The notes: generated by a model from the letters alone, not told the origin. DNA of 64,000 bases from Coptis chinensis (GCA_015680905.1 CM027378.1:5332001-5396000); one strand, 5' to 3'; positions 46,613-58,509 are shown, counted from the stretch's first letter. Translations and numbers: made by a program.

Positions 46613-47050
46613 TTAGAACTCATTTACATCAACTTTAGCAATGCAAGATAACAAGAATTTGAAAGCAGATTGGAAAAAAGAGAAAGAACCACCAGCACAC
46701 TTGTCCTTGGGATTAGATATCACCTTAATCTTCTGTTTCATTTCATGCCATTTCTTTTTTCTTTGAGAGACTATTTCTTCCTTCGAGAACCATTTCTTTG
46801 CTCTTTGAGGGACTGTTTCTTCCTTTGAGAAATTGTAGCTTCTAAGATACCTCTGCCTCAAAGCATATTTCTCATGGCAACTTGGTCTTCTTGGTGCAGT
46901 ACATAAAGAAGAGCTGCACTTTTCATTAGAAGTAGTGCTCAAAAGTTTCAAAAACTCTGCATCTGATTCTGGCCAGCTATAGATCTTTCTGAAGCTTATG
47001 TTGATGGGAACTTGAGCATCTAAGCAACTTGCAATGCAGCTTGATTTCAT
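46613..47050 (-). CDS. Small plant protein of unknown function (MKSSCIASC type)
   Basis: A single exon of 145 residues starting MKSSCIASCLDAQVPINIS. It has IYSWPESDAEFLKLLST (about 23-39), a cysteine-rich middle (CSSSLCTAPRRPSC), then RQRYLRSYNFSKEE and a strongly basic stretch. The end FKFLLSCIAKVDVNEF is hydrophobic but too short for a sure membrane anchor. A 14-residue segment is duplicated: FSKEETVPQRAKKW and FSKEEIVSQRKKKW, mirrored by a 42-bp DNA repeat. The start WPESDAEF and the RxYLRSYxFS motif resemble a plant-specific family I remember as uncharacterised. No function is known to me. It has no visible introns and is flanked by transposon-rich DNA. The composition and intact frame suggest a real gene. 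Confidence 0.65.
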   Translation of the reverse strand: MKSSCIASCLDAQVPINISFRKIYSWPESDAEFLKLLSTTSNEKCSSSLCTAPRRPSCHEKYALRQRYLRSYNFSKEETVPQRAKKWFSKEEIVSQRKKKWHEMKQKIKVISNPKDKCAGGSFSFFQSAFKFLLSCIAKVDVNEF

Positions 47051-47552
47051 TTTCCTATGATCTGTGCAAGTTTTAGAAGAAAAGAAATGGCACTCTAAAA
47101 TCTTCTTAAATCCAGATTCTTAAGGAATGAAATAAAGCAAAAGATCCTCCTTTAATTTGAATGGGCTTAATTTCCTTACATGCTCTGCACGGGGTTCCAT
47201 TTTGTTAATTGAACATTTTTAAATCTCATAAGAATCTCATTCATGAATATTTTATTAAAATCTTCTTGAATTCTGAAATCTTTATTTACTTAATCAATCA
47301 ACACTCGTCGCAGTGATTGCACTAATATGGTTCGAGGCCTTGATCATTTTTTACTATCTTTCTGTATATGCACATTGAAAAGCTTTGAACTTATTTTCCT
47401 TGGACGTTATTTAGATTTCATGACGACCTTACATAGCCAAAATCTAAACACGACAAAATCAGCAATGTGAATGAACACTTTCATTGTCAAATTATTTAAG
47501 GCGAACTTTTGGCTCACAAGTCACAAGATGGCTAGATCCAGATCAATTGTAT
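47051..47552. other. Promoter side of the 46.6-kb gene and flank of the Tat element
   Basis: Contains the leader and promoter of the small gene. No clear TATA box is seen within 100 bp; gctttatttc near 47130 is the nearest AT word. Nothing else is recognised. Confidence 0.4.
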
Positions 47553-48084
47553 TGTGAGGGAGTAATATACACTTATAGTAACTATTAAGCACGCGTCAAG
47601 CACACCAAAATGATCTCACTTAGCCACACATTTAGGTCGCTGATGATCAGTTCATACAGGTCAAGCGACCTCATCAGCACTCCGAACGCTCTTCTCCAGA
47701 ACGTCCGCGTCCAAAACGTCAAGCGTCCAGAACGATAAATCTAGCCAGCATCCCAACGGCTAGTAACGTGTGTTGCAGTTGGCATCATCAAGACCGGAAC
47801 TTCAGCTGCGCACACCATTACTCCACCACAGGACGCTTTCATGGCTCATTAAATGCCATAAAGTCTAGAACTTGACCTGACGTGAGAGAGGAGGAGGCGG
47901 GACCACCTTTGCCTATATAAAGAAGAGGAGGAACTACGTCTGACTTGATTCAAGTCTCTCCCCAGCAGAGAGAACTTGATACGTAGGCAGTTCGTCCAAA
48001 TGAACTCGATCATTTCAATCCATCAAACCCATTCTCCCTAAAGATTATCAACATCAGTAAGGTTAACCCAAAATAACATTTACA
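47553..48084 (+). repeat. 5' LTR of the second Tat element
   Basis: Starts TGTGAGGGAGTAATATAC and ends acatttaca, 532 bp. The TATA box tatataa is at 47914-47920. The start and end words match the LTR at 7749-8268. Confidence 0.88.
47914..47920 (+). promoter_or_regulatory. TATA box of the Tat LTR
   Basis: tatataa in the context gcctatataaagaagagg, about 170 bp before the LTR end, the usual place for the start of element transcription. Confidence 0.7.
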
Positions 48085-48167
48085 TTGGCGACGTTTGTGG
48101 CTCGATTTCTTGAGTTCACAAACCTTCAAACAAAAAACCCTCGAACAAAATCTCAAGCCCACGAAGC

Positions 48168-49507
48168 ATGGAAAGCCTCCAGGTTCAACTGAAAAGTATG
48201 GCCACCCAGATGGAAGCCATGAACGGTAGCATCACCCTTCTTCGGCAGGAGAACGCAGCACTAAAAACCCAGGTCGAGTCCTAAAGCCCGAATGGAATCA
48301 CAGTTGAGAACGGAATTAACAAGGTTAACCAACAAATCAAGAGCCTCTCCCAGCGGATCGAACAAAGCACCGGCAAAAAGGACGCCACTCAGGTTGTTCA
48401 GAAGATGCTAAAGACGTATCGAGCGTCCCCCTTCACAACTGAGGTACTTAATAAACCCTCCCCACAAGATTCCATTCAGCCTTGGTTCGTAATGTACGAT
48501 GGCAGCACGTGCCCTAGTCAGCATGTAGCTCACTGCATTCAGAGTCTAGCACTCTACAGTGCGCATGAGTTCGACCACTTACAGTGCCACTTGTTTCCAG
48601 CAAGCTTAAAAGATGGAGCTCTCGATTGGTTCTACTCGCTGGGACCAAACTCAATTGATAACCCGAAAAATTAACCCGACCGGTTCATACCCCCGATCGT
48701 CCCACAAAGGCGTAAGAAAGCCGATCTCAATTCACTATTCTAATTATCTCAGAAAAGTGACAAACCAATTCGTACCTTCTTGGGGCGTTTCAAGACAGAG
48801 CTACTATCTATGGAGAGCGGCCTCAAGGAGTCGTTCGCCATAGTGGCCTTCACAGCTTCACCAACGCGATCAGGAAGAACATCGACCGTCCGTGTAAGCT
48901 CATGAAAGGAACACGAAACAAACGGTTGGTTGAACTGTATGCACATGTAGAGAAGTACATCAAGCTTGCAGAAGGCCTAAAAAAAAAAGACTGAAGGACG
49001 TAGGAGAGGTCGCTGCGATCTCAGATATCGCTCCATCTTCTAAGAAACGACCCAGGCAACAGGGTCAACAGACCAGCACCCGAACCCAAACTAAAAGAGA
49101 GTTCCCTGTGCTTACAAGATCTCCAGGTTACATACTGGAGAAGATAAAAAAGCGGCCTATTACCGACTTGAGGTAAAATGGCTAGAAAACACACCAGGAA
49201 AGCCATACTGCACTTTCCATAGAGCAAAGTGCCATGAGACCAACGAATGCCGGGGGCTCAAGCACTACCTTCAAGACCTTATTGAGGGAGGGCATATCAA
49301 GCATTATACTAATATTACCGATGGCGACTTGCGCCACAAGCTCATGGCTGGCAGAGAGCGAAGCCGAACTCCACCACGCAACCACAACAGAGACCACTCC
49401 CATGCTTGAGGATGCTCAATGGACCGATCTCGTCATGAGCGCCGCCAACACTCATCTGATAGAGATAACAACAGAACGATCAATATGATCACCTTCCAGG
49501 ATGACTC
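48168..49507 (+). pseudogene. Tat gag, broken and truncated
   Basis: ATG at 48168 opens MESLQVQLKSMATQMEAMNG, a coiled-coil-like N-terminus, but TAA at 48282-48284 stops it after 38 codons. The capsid block (QHVAHCIQSLALYSAHEFD, then LFPASLKDGALDWFYSL) reads in the frame of 48405-48674. Further blocks in other frames run to MITFQDDSV at 49505, where the element is cut. Gag forms the particle shell; this copy cannot. Confidence 0.85.
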
Positions 49508-52500
49508 TGTTATGTCTGATCTTAGCGCTTTTCAGTGTTTTTAGAAATTTACTTACTACGTGCTAAAACTCAATATTTCCTTACTCACTGTTTTTTTTTA
49601 GAATGCCAATCTAGTTCGAGTAGGGATTTCGTTCCAACTTCTAAGACACGAATCTAAATGATCACAACTGAAATCTACACCTTGGAGAAGTAAGTGAGAA
49701 GGATTTGATAGATAGATTTTTTTTTACACAAGTTATCTAAAATTTGTAAGTTTGTTTTTAGTTAAATGGAAGAGAGAGAAAGATAAGGAAGGATTAATCC
49801 TACTCATGCAAAGCCTAGCTACAAGTCTTTTAGAAACAGGTCACTACCATCTCAAATCCCTAACATAATATACCTATCTCTAAACATATCATGCTAGCAT
49901 GTGGAATTGAAATGATATTTCATCTCTGAAATATCATTCCAACTCCTAGTTCTACTTTACAACAGTTGATCTGATATTTGTCAATCTCTGTCATTTTGGG
50001 ACAGGATGAAAAATAGAACCTATGTCACACCCCGAATTTCGATAAATCAGATAATAATAATTATATCCGACTCCTCGATATTCGAGATGTGACAACAACC
50101 TCACAACCCAATCTATATCATAAACCTAATGAATAATAACACATGCGGAAAACTAAACAATAAAATACTCCAAACAATCCACTCATCATTAAGAAAACTT
50201 GTGATAAAAAATTAAGTTACAAACTTCTTTACTTAAGAATTCGGAAAAATAAATTAAACATATGTCCCCAACAAATTCCACTACATCTCTGAGGAAAAAT
50301 GAAACGACATCTTATTAAAAATAAAAGCTAACATCGATCACGAGCAGCACGCCACCTTCTCGAACATCAGCTAACCCTGTCCAGGCTGATCGACTATGTT
50401 CATATAAGAACACACCCGATTAGCAAACATGCAAATCGGGTCAACATTATAAATAATGTTGGTATGAGTAGCTTTAGAAAAACATTTAGAGATACTTAAA
50501 ATTTCATTCTTTATATGGCAGGTAGTTCCTCCACCGAGGCGCCTTAGCTTAAGGTAGTTAGTTCCTTCATAAAGGCACCTTAGCTTCTAACTATGAGTAA
50601 ATAACTTATGGCATCCTAGTACTTACCTTTATGCCTGCTCGATTGCAGAGTGGGTCCTCTCTGCAAGAATAATTAGTTTAACCCACTCTCCTGCAAAGCA
50701 ATTTGTGATAATCATATCATAAATTGAAACTTAACTTGCTAACCACACCAAAGGGAAAAGTAACATATCAGTAACATTTATCAAGTGTCCCTAATAATAC
50801 GTCGTCTCTATGTTTTACCTAGTTTTCCTGGCTACTACAATCGCTACCCAACGCCGAACATGTACATCCACATGCCTCCCCTTACATAATGAACCACTCC
50901 GTGCGTAACCACCCTGAGCGGGATGCCGCACACCAGGTAAATCCTCACACGGAAGCAATTATGTAAGTAATGCCCCTATTCGGCATAAAATATCGCGCGT
51001 CTCGTTCTATTTTGCGAACGGAATAATCAAGCCACTATTAAAATTTACGCTAGAAGGGCCATTCGGCTTTTCTTGAAACGCCGGAGGGCCAATCACATTA
51101 CTTACTACGCCGAAGGCCATTCAGATTCACGAAACGCCGGAAGGGCCAAAACACATGAGTTGTGGTAGCTAGGTTCTAGGATTTTCGTTCACGTAATTTA
51201 TTGGTGTATATATTTATGCATCTTAAAATTTTCTATCTTCGTGACAAAATTTACACAAGATCGGCGTCAAATCTATATTAGATCTCGACAAACAAGTTAT
51301 ACAAGAGTCACCCACATCCTATCATCGGATTGGTCCGGAAATTCAATCTATAACATTTTTAGAAAAAGTCAACAATCAATCGGGTCAACAAATAACCCAG
51401 CGGTCGACGGTCCTAACGGTGGTCATTCCACCCGGTCCTCACCCAAACCCATATTTAAAAAGAGTTCAAACCTTGGTCCTAAGCGACTAGCTAAACCGAC
51501 CGGTTTAACCCCGCCCATAACCGATCCGCCCAACTAGAAATCTAAAACTAACTAGATCCCATGCAACTGATACAAATTTTTTTAGGACCAGCCCACATAA
51601 ACCTTGTAAACCCGCCCAACGGAACTAATAGGGTCCGCCCAACTAATTAGTCCTAAGTCCAAAACTAAACAAATGACACGGAGCACTAGATCGCTCTCAC
51701 GGTCATCCCGCCCAATTTCTGACCGCTCCTTCCAGCCACCCCCAAAAACCTTCACACACCACCCATCAATAACCCAGCGAAAATTATGTGGGTGAAAAAC
51801 CCCACGACTTTAACTCACCAAGCAACCCCCGATTTCCAGTAAACAAATCACTTCCAAATTCTTAGATCCGACCGCCATTAGTGTTCTTGGAGCTTTTCCA
51901 ACCCCCCACAAACTCCCCACTACCACCATACATCAAACACCAACCCACAATACCACAAAACAGTTCAAACATAGAAAATAAATGCAAAGAAACAAATTCC
52001 TCATTTTCACAGTAATGGCAGTAATGGCATTTTTTTTTCAGAGGAGGAGGTTAGGGGCTCGCGCCTCCCTTCACCACCACCTAATGGTGTTCCCAGTCCT
52101 ACCAAATCTACAGAGTATAAAACAGGTACAGGAAGAACCATGGTTGAACAGAACAAAAAAAAACGGCATGAAAAGTAAATGAAACGTGGTCTGTGTCTGT
52201 GTCTAGATACGAGAAAAAATAACGAATAACCACTCACCTCCTGTGTTATCGGCAACAGAAAAATATCGAAGAAAAATGATAGAACCAATCCCACCTAGCT
52301 CGCGAAATCCGCGTTCTTCTCCGTTTTAGGCTTGTGTGTGTTGTTTGTGGTTTTTCCAGAAAACTAGTTTCTCCGGAGACAACCTATATTCTCCTTAACT
52401 TCCAAATTACTAAATATTCTTATATCCTAACTATGGAAATATTATTTCTATTAAAAGGATTATATATATGTTACTTAGGTTAATAACTTGTTTCCTTTTT

Positions 52501-53679
52501 ATTTAAAGCTTTCCAAAAATTAAAGATAAATTACCCACATTCAAAATTCAAATACTAGTTTCATTTATTAACATTATTCGAAATTACTATTTGGTATTTC
52601 ACACGCTAGCACGTTGACCAGAAAAATACAGTCAAATACAAAAATATTAAATATTGTTACGCAGATAATGTAAATATAAAATAGGGGTCTTACAACCTAA
52701 GTCTTTTAAGTAGTGATTCTGGAATCCTAAATTTGTAGCCTGATCCTCACATGAGCATCATTAACCCTCCCCTTGGGAGAGTTTTAGCTCATGATCCTAG
52801 GATTTAATTAAAACTACAAGTAAGATAAGTAAAAAGAGATAGAAAGAAGAAATGAATACAAAGCCAACTAATTACCTAAGGAAAACAAAAGTTTTTATTC
52901 AAAAACTAGAAGGTGTAGTCCTCCATTAACAAGTTACAAGTTTTTTTTCTTAAAACTAAAAACTAAAAGTAAAGACATGGAAGTAAATGAAAAGTAAAAG
53001 TCAAGGAAGTAAAAGCTAGCTAACTCCCAAAATTAGCCCCCCTTTACATAAGAGAGCCTTTTTCTCTTCTCCCACGTGAAACACTCTCCTCTCATTTATT
53101 TTTCACTTATCCACAACTAACCCCCATTTGACACCTTTTATTTTTTTAGATAATCATCACCTAAATCCAACCAACTCATTAACTTCATGCAAGGTGTCAA
53201 ATTTGCACCTTTGTCTTGACTTGCATGATGACTCATCAAATCTTATGGACCCACCTAGTGGGTCCACGTGCAGTGTCCAGTGGTAGTCCGGTCTTTTGAC
53301 ATTTTTACAACTTCCCGCCTATGCGTAGAGTTCGTCGCACTGATCGTCAGAGCAGCTCACTCGTTGCATTCGGAGTCCTGGTTCAAGAGATATGAGCTTC
53401 GGAAGTTTGACGCTTCTATGCACGTAATCCCGTTTCTGACTGGATTCTGTATTGTTTGAGTTTTTGGGCTTTAGTCCGGATTTGTTGGGCTTCACATGGG
53501 CTTGATCGGAAGGCATGTGTATACTCCCTATTCCATGCTTAAATACTGGCTTTATCATAATTTTTACATTGGTCTGCAAAAAGCACGAAGATGCGATTAT
53601 TTCATGATTATTAAGCACAAAATTGACCGAAATGTTATGTCTCTACGGGTTTTTATAATACAGTTTTGGGTGCTTATCA
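49508..53679 (-). repeat. 3' LTR of an Athila-like element, split by a solo LTR
   Basis: On the minus strand it starts TGATAAGCACCCAAAACTG at 53679 and ends gacataaca at 49508. Without the inserted 2.67 kb it is about 1.49 kb, a normal Athila LTR size. Immediately upstream (right) is the word tttgcttgaggacaagcaaa and then a G-rich tttgggagtggtg. This is the polypurine-tract context known at the 3' end of Athila/Tat elements, so it is the 3' LTR and the internal region lies to the right. Internal text such as ggatcatgagctaaaactctc is also typical. It was inserted into the gag of the second Tat element. Confidence 0.75.
50023..52694 (-). mobile_element. Solo LTR (or LTR-only remnant), 2672 bp
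   Basis: The plus strand starts TGTCACACCCCGAATTTCG and ends ggggtcttaca; on the minus strand this is TGTAAGACCCC...GGGGTGTGACA, the usual LTR TG...CA. A perfect 5-bp target duplication accta is at 50018-50022 and 52695-52699. No internal retroelement genes are present, so recombination between two LTRs has probably removed them. A short frame at 52007-52294 (minus) has a hydrophobic start but is likely incidental. It lies inside the Athila-like LTR and is therefore younger. Confidence 0.88.
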
Positions 53680-54475
53680 CACCACTCCCAAACAGCACTT
53701 TGCTTGTCCTCAAGCAAAGAAGAGACATTAAAACAGATAAGTGGCCAAAACTGTACATTCTAAGCTAAGTCTCGTTTCGTAGAGTGCGGTTGCATTGACC
53801 ATATGCAACAAGGCCTTAAACCACTAGGAATTCCCTAGTGGGCGAGTTATAGCCTCGTGAGAGTTTTCTAAAGAAGATACTCACAAACTTAATTCATTTA
53901 TACTACAACGACTCAGTAACAAAAGCTTGTTTCCTAAATTAATCTCAGATATCTATACATCTCTTTAACGGGGAACGAGGATTAATTCTTTCGAAACTCA
54001 AGTTAATATGCATACAATAATTAAAACATCTACATATGAGCATGCATACAGTGAATTTACATTGAAATGCACAAGCAGGGCTGTTTCTGGATCCTTTGGA
54101 GAGCATACCTAAATGGGTTCTCACATGTATGTGTCGAAACACAAATTCGCTCATAATTTTCCCACTCAGGTTTCGTTAACTCCAGTGTGCAATGGGCACA
54201 CTTTTCCTCACATACTCGATGACAGTTAGAGAAGCCGAGGTCAATCAATCACATCTACTACATTATCACACCATCCTACTCCTAATTGAGTTAAAGGTCT
54301 TTATTAGGTATTATGGGGCTTAGGTGATAGTGTAGAAAGAAATAGAAGTGGAAGATCAAAAATGATAAGTATGAGAGAATAAGGTTTTCAAGATATTTAC
54401 ACTCGAGAAATCCTTGTTTTCTTTTCCTGCTCCTACAAGAGTTTTCCTACCTTGCTCTTAAGCCTTTGTACTTAT

Positions 54476-54600
54476 TTTTTTTTTTTTTTTTTTATTTTTT
54501 TTTTAAGTGAAAATTTTATTGATACTGATAAAGAATTTTACAAATAATTAGGACAAGCGTGCAACAAGTCTGCTTGCCAAGAAGTCCTTTCGAATAGCAA
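54476..54600 (-). mobile_element. Poly(A) retroposon, copy 2
   Basis: On the minus strand it ends in a long A-tract (54476-54505) after caataaaattttcactt. The body matches 9792-9890: attcgaaaggacttcttggc, then cttgttgcacgcttgtcc, then atcaataaaatttt. The coding end reads IRKDFLASRLVARLS and a stop. Its 5' part extends further right, to at least 54650, with FVFRRIGFAIRK in the same frame. The clear target duplication seen at copy 1 was not found here. Confidence 0.7.
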
Positions 54601-55339
54601 ATCCTATTCTTCTAAAAACAAACTCGTTAGAACCAGCTGTCATAACATTACTGTCCATAACTTTCTGAAACATAATTCTATTTATTATTATTATTATTTA
54701 TTTATTTATTATTATTTTTTTGAAACAGGTAACTAACTTTTATTTGGAACAAGTCTTCTTTTATTTTTCTACATTTCGTCCTATTTCTCATACTCATCAC
54801 TTAGGTAAGTTCTTTTATTTGGGGTTAATAGATGGGTAAGGAATTTTTGGTGAAAGTGAAAGGTTTGATGAAAGGTTCAGTGGAGTGACTAGCGGTAAAA
54901 TTTGTAACAGGTAATAATTTATAGCCATGTCGATCCAAAGAATGCTTAAATTCTTGCCTAGGCTTCGGATGGTGATAAAGTAAGTCGACGCGTGATTTTC
55001 TCTATTCGGAAAAACTAATCCTCTGTGTCATTACTCACAAATCACTCATATCGAGGCTTTTGGTTAGATTCTCACAGGATTGATAGTTTAAGTAGACTAA
55101 CCGTGGGTTCCAGAAACTTACTGTCATGTACAATCAATGATACTCAGTGCATGAATACTCATGAAAAGATGTAAAAACTATTGCGTACGTATTATCTTAA
55201 GTTTCTTAAAAACGATTCGAATGCTAATGTGAGACTTCTAGATAATTTTCATTATTGAAAAAGAAACAAGACCTTGTCACTAATTACATTTACTAACAAG
55301 GAAATAGAAACTATATACAGACTACAAGTTGCCTAATAA

Positions 55340-55391
55340 TTATTTTTATTTTTATTTTATTTTTTATTTTTTATTTTTTATTTTTTTTTCT
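55340..55391. repeat. (TTTTA)n microsatellite
   Basis: Repeated ttttattttatttttta words on an AT background inside the noncoding part of the Athila-like element. Confidence 0.8.
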
Positions 55392-55614
55392 GGATTAAAT
55401 CACTCCCAAACAGAGTGATGATTAGTCTTCGAAATAGAAATAGATAAAGAAAGGAATTACCTGATAACCGTGAATAAAATTAGAGCTGGATTGTTGGAAC
55501 AGAAAGTTGTGGTAACATAATATATTATACAAAAAAAAAAAAAACAAAGAAAAACAGTAGTACACTATATACAACTATATACAGTTAGATATATGTACAA
55601 TTCCTTACTCAAGT

Positions 55615-56613
55615 TTACCATCCAGGATGTGGTGAAGGTATGACATCTTCTTTAGTGAAATGCATTTCCTTAGTATCGTGCCAAAAGATAACGTATTCCA
55701 AAATGGTGGCCCATTCTTGTTCACCAGATTCGTTCAAATGTTTCATCATCTTATCATCGTTTGGATAACAACGAACATGTCTCAAGTATCGTGTAGGACG
55801 TTTCCATTGCCTAAACCTTAATGAACGAATTATCTTGTTTGCTGGGCACATAGAATCTACTTTGACCAGTCATGAAAAAGTGAAAAGCTGTGGGAAATGT
55901 GTCTTCATAATTTGGCAAGCGATTCTGGTAAAAGTATATCTCGATCCAAAAAAAAGTACGAGCTCGTTTCAAATTGGAGATAACACAGTTTAAGATATCA
56001 AAGAATGTATGACCTCGAGCAAGCGCATTGAAGACTACACATGTAGCATCATTTACGGTAGAAAAATGCCAATCTCCCATGATGTTAAGAAGGACAAACA
56101 ACATCACATTTCCCATGTTCATGGTCATGCTGGCTAAGGGAATGGTGATGTCTGGCCATCTGCCAAGTTTAGTTCCTTCATCTTTGATTCAAGACCGTCA
56201 CCGTATGCTGCGCGAAAAGCAGGCCATGAAAAGGAACGAGTAGAGTTGTAATAAATGTATGGCCATGTTGTTGCCGGCTCGTGATGTGGAAGATCTAAAG
56301 TCAGGGCAAGTGTTGCCTCTGAAAAGACATGGTTTGTGCCACCAACTTTGATTGTGAATCCGTCTAAGAAAAAGCCATGAGCAGCGTTGAATGCTAGTGT
56401 ATCTTCCATATTAGCATAAAAGTAGGCCGCCAAACTTGGAGAATAAGTTTGGTCAGGGCGAATAACAAGGGAAGACCACCCGATGTTAGTAATGCAATCA
56501 CGGAAATGAAGTCCATAAGCATTGGAATCCATCATAGCCTAAAATGATTGCTCAGGGATGAGTTTCGGAGGTGTCCTGTTTGATGAAGATGCTATGTTCG
56601 ATGAAGATGCCAT
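55615..56613 (-). pseudogene. 'Putative plant transposon protein'-like gene B, broken
   Basis: ATG at 56613 (MASSSNIASSSNRTPPKL), an in-frame TAG near 56540, then SLAAYFYANMEDTL, FLDGFTIKV and ATLALTLDLPHHEP (the FYANM / ...G..I / L.LP pattern). A frame change near 56150 leads to MGNVMLFVLLNIMGDWHFST and FNALARGHTFFDIL, and another near 55840 to YLRHVRCYPNDDKMMKHL and the stop at 55615. This pattern is that of the plant transposon-protein/Athila ORF family found in Athila-type elements, of unknown role. Length without lesions is about 330 codons. Gene A just upstream is related. Confidence 0.6.
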
Positions 56614-56880
56614 GTTTGATGGAGTGGAGTGATGGGGAAAGATATGAGAAGAAATATGTCCAAGAAAATTTGACTGGATGGAGGAATGAGTATGCAAGAA
56701 GATAAAACCTCATGTAATCAAGTTTAAAAGAATACGTTAAAATTGTTATTATCAACATCATGCATCCCTTGACGTTCTTGGAAATCTATAAGACTTTTGA
56801 TGATGATTTCCTAACGTGCCGTGTAGTTCCCTCATTCCTTGATGAAGAAATTGAATACCTTCCATGGGATTAAAAATGTT

Positions 56881-57651
56881 CTACATGACATTTTCATCAA
56901 AGAAATGTGCAGAGTTTGAGTTTTGGCTGTCCATTTCATCTGGCAGAGTATCTCGCATCCAAGAACCACCGGCACAGTCTTTGTGAAGTATAATAACAAA
57001 TGCTCTTTGAAGAGGTATTTATGGAGAAACTGTTGGATAACCCCAACGCATCATAATTTTCGTGACTAAAGTAGGCAGAGGTGCTAACCTTTTTGTTCTT
57101 CTAGTGATTGCGTTCCAGAGGTGTTGGATTATACAAAAATCATCTCTTTGATTCTGCATAATCCAAAGTAGGTGTAGTTGAGGCTTGGTGACTCAGATTG
57201 GTGTGGCGTACCCACCACATTGTGTCCCAACCGGTGGAGCCTGTACTTCGTTGATTCTCTGTTTCAAAGAGTGTTGAAGAACAACGTGATTTTTATTTCC
57301 GACTTCGCCATGAGATACGGTGGCCCGTAGTAACTTTTTGATGGAATTAAATGGGGACTCTGAAAGATCGAACCCCGAGTCATTCATTGGAATTTGAAGT
57401 ATGTCGGAGATAATTTCCTTAGTTAATTCAAATCATTGTCCATAGGCATGGAAACATAATTTTCCATTTTCAGGTCCGCTAAATTGGTAGAATATCAAGA
57501 CCAAATCTCTGGAATAGGCTGCTTCTGCATGATATAGAAGAGGCATCCATCCTCGACGTACAATTTCTGTGTCATAAAAAGGAGAAAATCGGCCATCATC
57601 AAAAAAATTCAGGTAGTTCTTCTCGGGTACTATCTTTCTTGGTTGATCCAT
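56881..57651 (-). pseudogene. 'Putative plant transposon protein'-like gene A, one frame with three stops
   Basis: From MDQPRKIVPEKNYLNFF (ATG 57651) to HFFDENVM and TAG (56881) the minus strand is one 257-codon frame with only three in-frame stops: TGA 57433-57435, TGA near 57193, TAA 57019-57021. Landmarks are IVRRGWMPLLYHAEAAYSRD, LVLIFYQF, KEIISDILQIPM, and AITRRTKRLAPLPTLVTKIM followed by MRWGYP. These match the family's FY.N, ..I..ILGIP and RLPYG...T.....G segments. A TATA box lies 66 bp upstream. The absence of frameshifts suggests the stops are recent substitutions. Confidence 0.65.
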
Positions 57652-57716
57652 TTGGAAGGATAATTGATGGAATGATAGTGTAGAAACGGTGAAATGAGAA
57701 TGGTTGAAAGGAAGAG

Positions 57717-57723
57717 ATTTATA
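57717..57723 (-). promoter_or_regulatory. TATA box of gene A
   Basis: The minus strand reads gctataaatctc; TATAAAT lies 66 bp before the ATG at 57651, with a CT-rich leader between, as in a plant core promoter. Confidence 0.55.
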
Positions 57724-58295
57724 GCAAATATAGGATCTGGTACGAATCAGGATGCCAAGTGCATCTAGATCTCGACTTAATAGGTGAAAACACAAGTGAA
57801 ACATGTGATGTTGGTATCCCTAATTATGTACAGCAACTATGGGTATCCATAGTATGTCTTTTCATGTCAGGTGTCCAAAAACAATTAATGAGGTCTTAAA
57901 ATGATAGAAAATAGGGAAGAAAGTTTCACAAGGCAGTTAGACCTACACGTAATTTCAAAATTTATGATCATACCTCAATAATAGAAGATGGATAGAATAA
58001 TTAAGCTGCGTGCGTGACAAGTGTTAGGCGTACCGTGTAGCGTGCGCAATCTTCTCTGAAAATAATAAGTTGAGTTTGATTTATTTTATTGCATTATTGA
58101 TTTTTCTTATTTGTTATGGTTTTAATAACTATTTTATATTTATGATAAGGTAAAAATACAACTAATATACACAATTAATTAAATAGGATGCTCCTCCATT
58201 TAATACGTAACCCGTATAAATGGTTGAGAATTATTTAACACACCATAGTAATATACAAAGCGACAAAGGGAAAGAGATATTGAGGTTACATAGAT

Positions 58296-58415
58296 CTAGA
58301 TATTCTGGATGAAGTTATGCATGATCGACAGTAGAACAATGACAAATACTGTTATCATGAATACTGTGACAGCCCATTCACGTTGCTCCTTTTCCAATCG
58401 CTCGATCGGATCCAT
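58296..58415 (-). CDS. 39-residue single-span membrane microprotein
   Basis: ATG at 58415, TAG at 58296-58298. MDPIERLEKEQREW is a charged N-terminus of 14 residues, followed by a strongly hydrophobic run AVTVFMITVFVIVLLSIM (15-32) and a short tail HNFIQNI. One transmembrane helix is evident, with the charged side probably cytosolic. A TATA box (58502-58509) lies 87 bp upstream. It is on the same strand and just upstream of the two transposon-protein pseudogenes but, unlike them, is intact. I know no such family. It could be chance, but ATG, TATA and amphipathic layout agree. Its role is unknown. Confidence 0.5.
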   Translation of the reverse strand: MDPIERLEKEQREWAVTVFMITVFVIVLLSIMHNFIQNI

Positions 58416-58501
58416 TGTTTTGAATGAAAAGATAATATGTGAAGATTAAGCTTTGGATAGTGAGAGAATGAGGGGTCATGAAGGGTGATGAGGAGTATCG
58501 G

Positions 58502-58509
58502 AATTTATA
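58502..58509 (-). promoter_or_regulatory. TATA box of the microprotein gene
   Basis: The minus strand reads gcctataaattccg. Start of transcription would fall near 58475, leaving a leader of about 60 bp before the ATG at 58415. Confidence 0.5.

Larger units (their letters stand above)
47553..49507 (+). mobile_element. Second Tat-lineage retrotransposon, 5' part only
   Basis: 5' LTR 47553-48084, primer-binding region ttggcgacgtttgtgg, then gag to about 49505, where the sequence breaks off in the middle of a frame at the border of another LTR. It is related to the element at 1-8268: gag blocks LFPASLKDGALDWFYSL, HYLQDLIEGGHIKHYTNI-like text and MITFQDDS are shared. The pol genes are not present in the window. 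They would lie beyond the elements that interrupt it. Confidence 0.88.

Noticed and set aside
51982..52294. Possible gene in the 2.7-kb LTR
   Set aside because: Short overlapping frames on both strands with hydrophobic or polybasic runs, inside a repeat with LTR ends; no family features.
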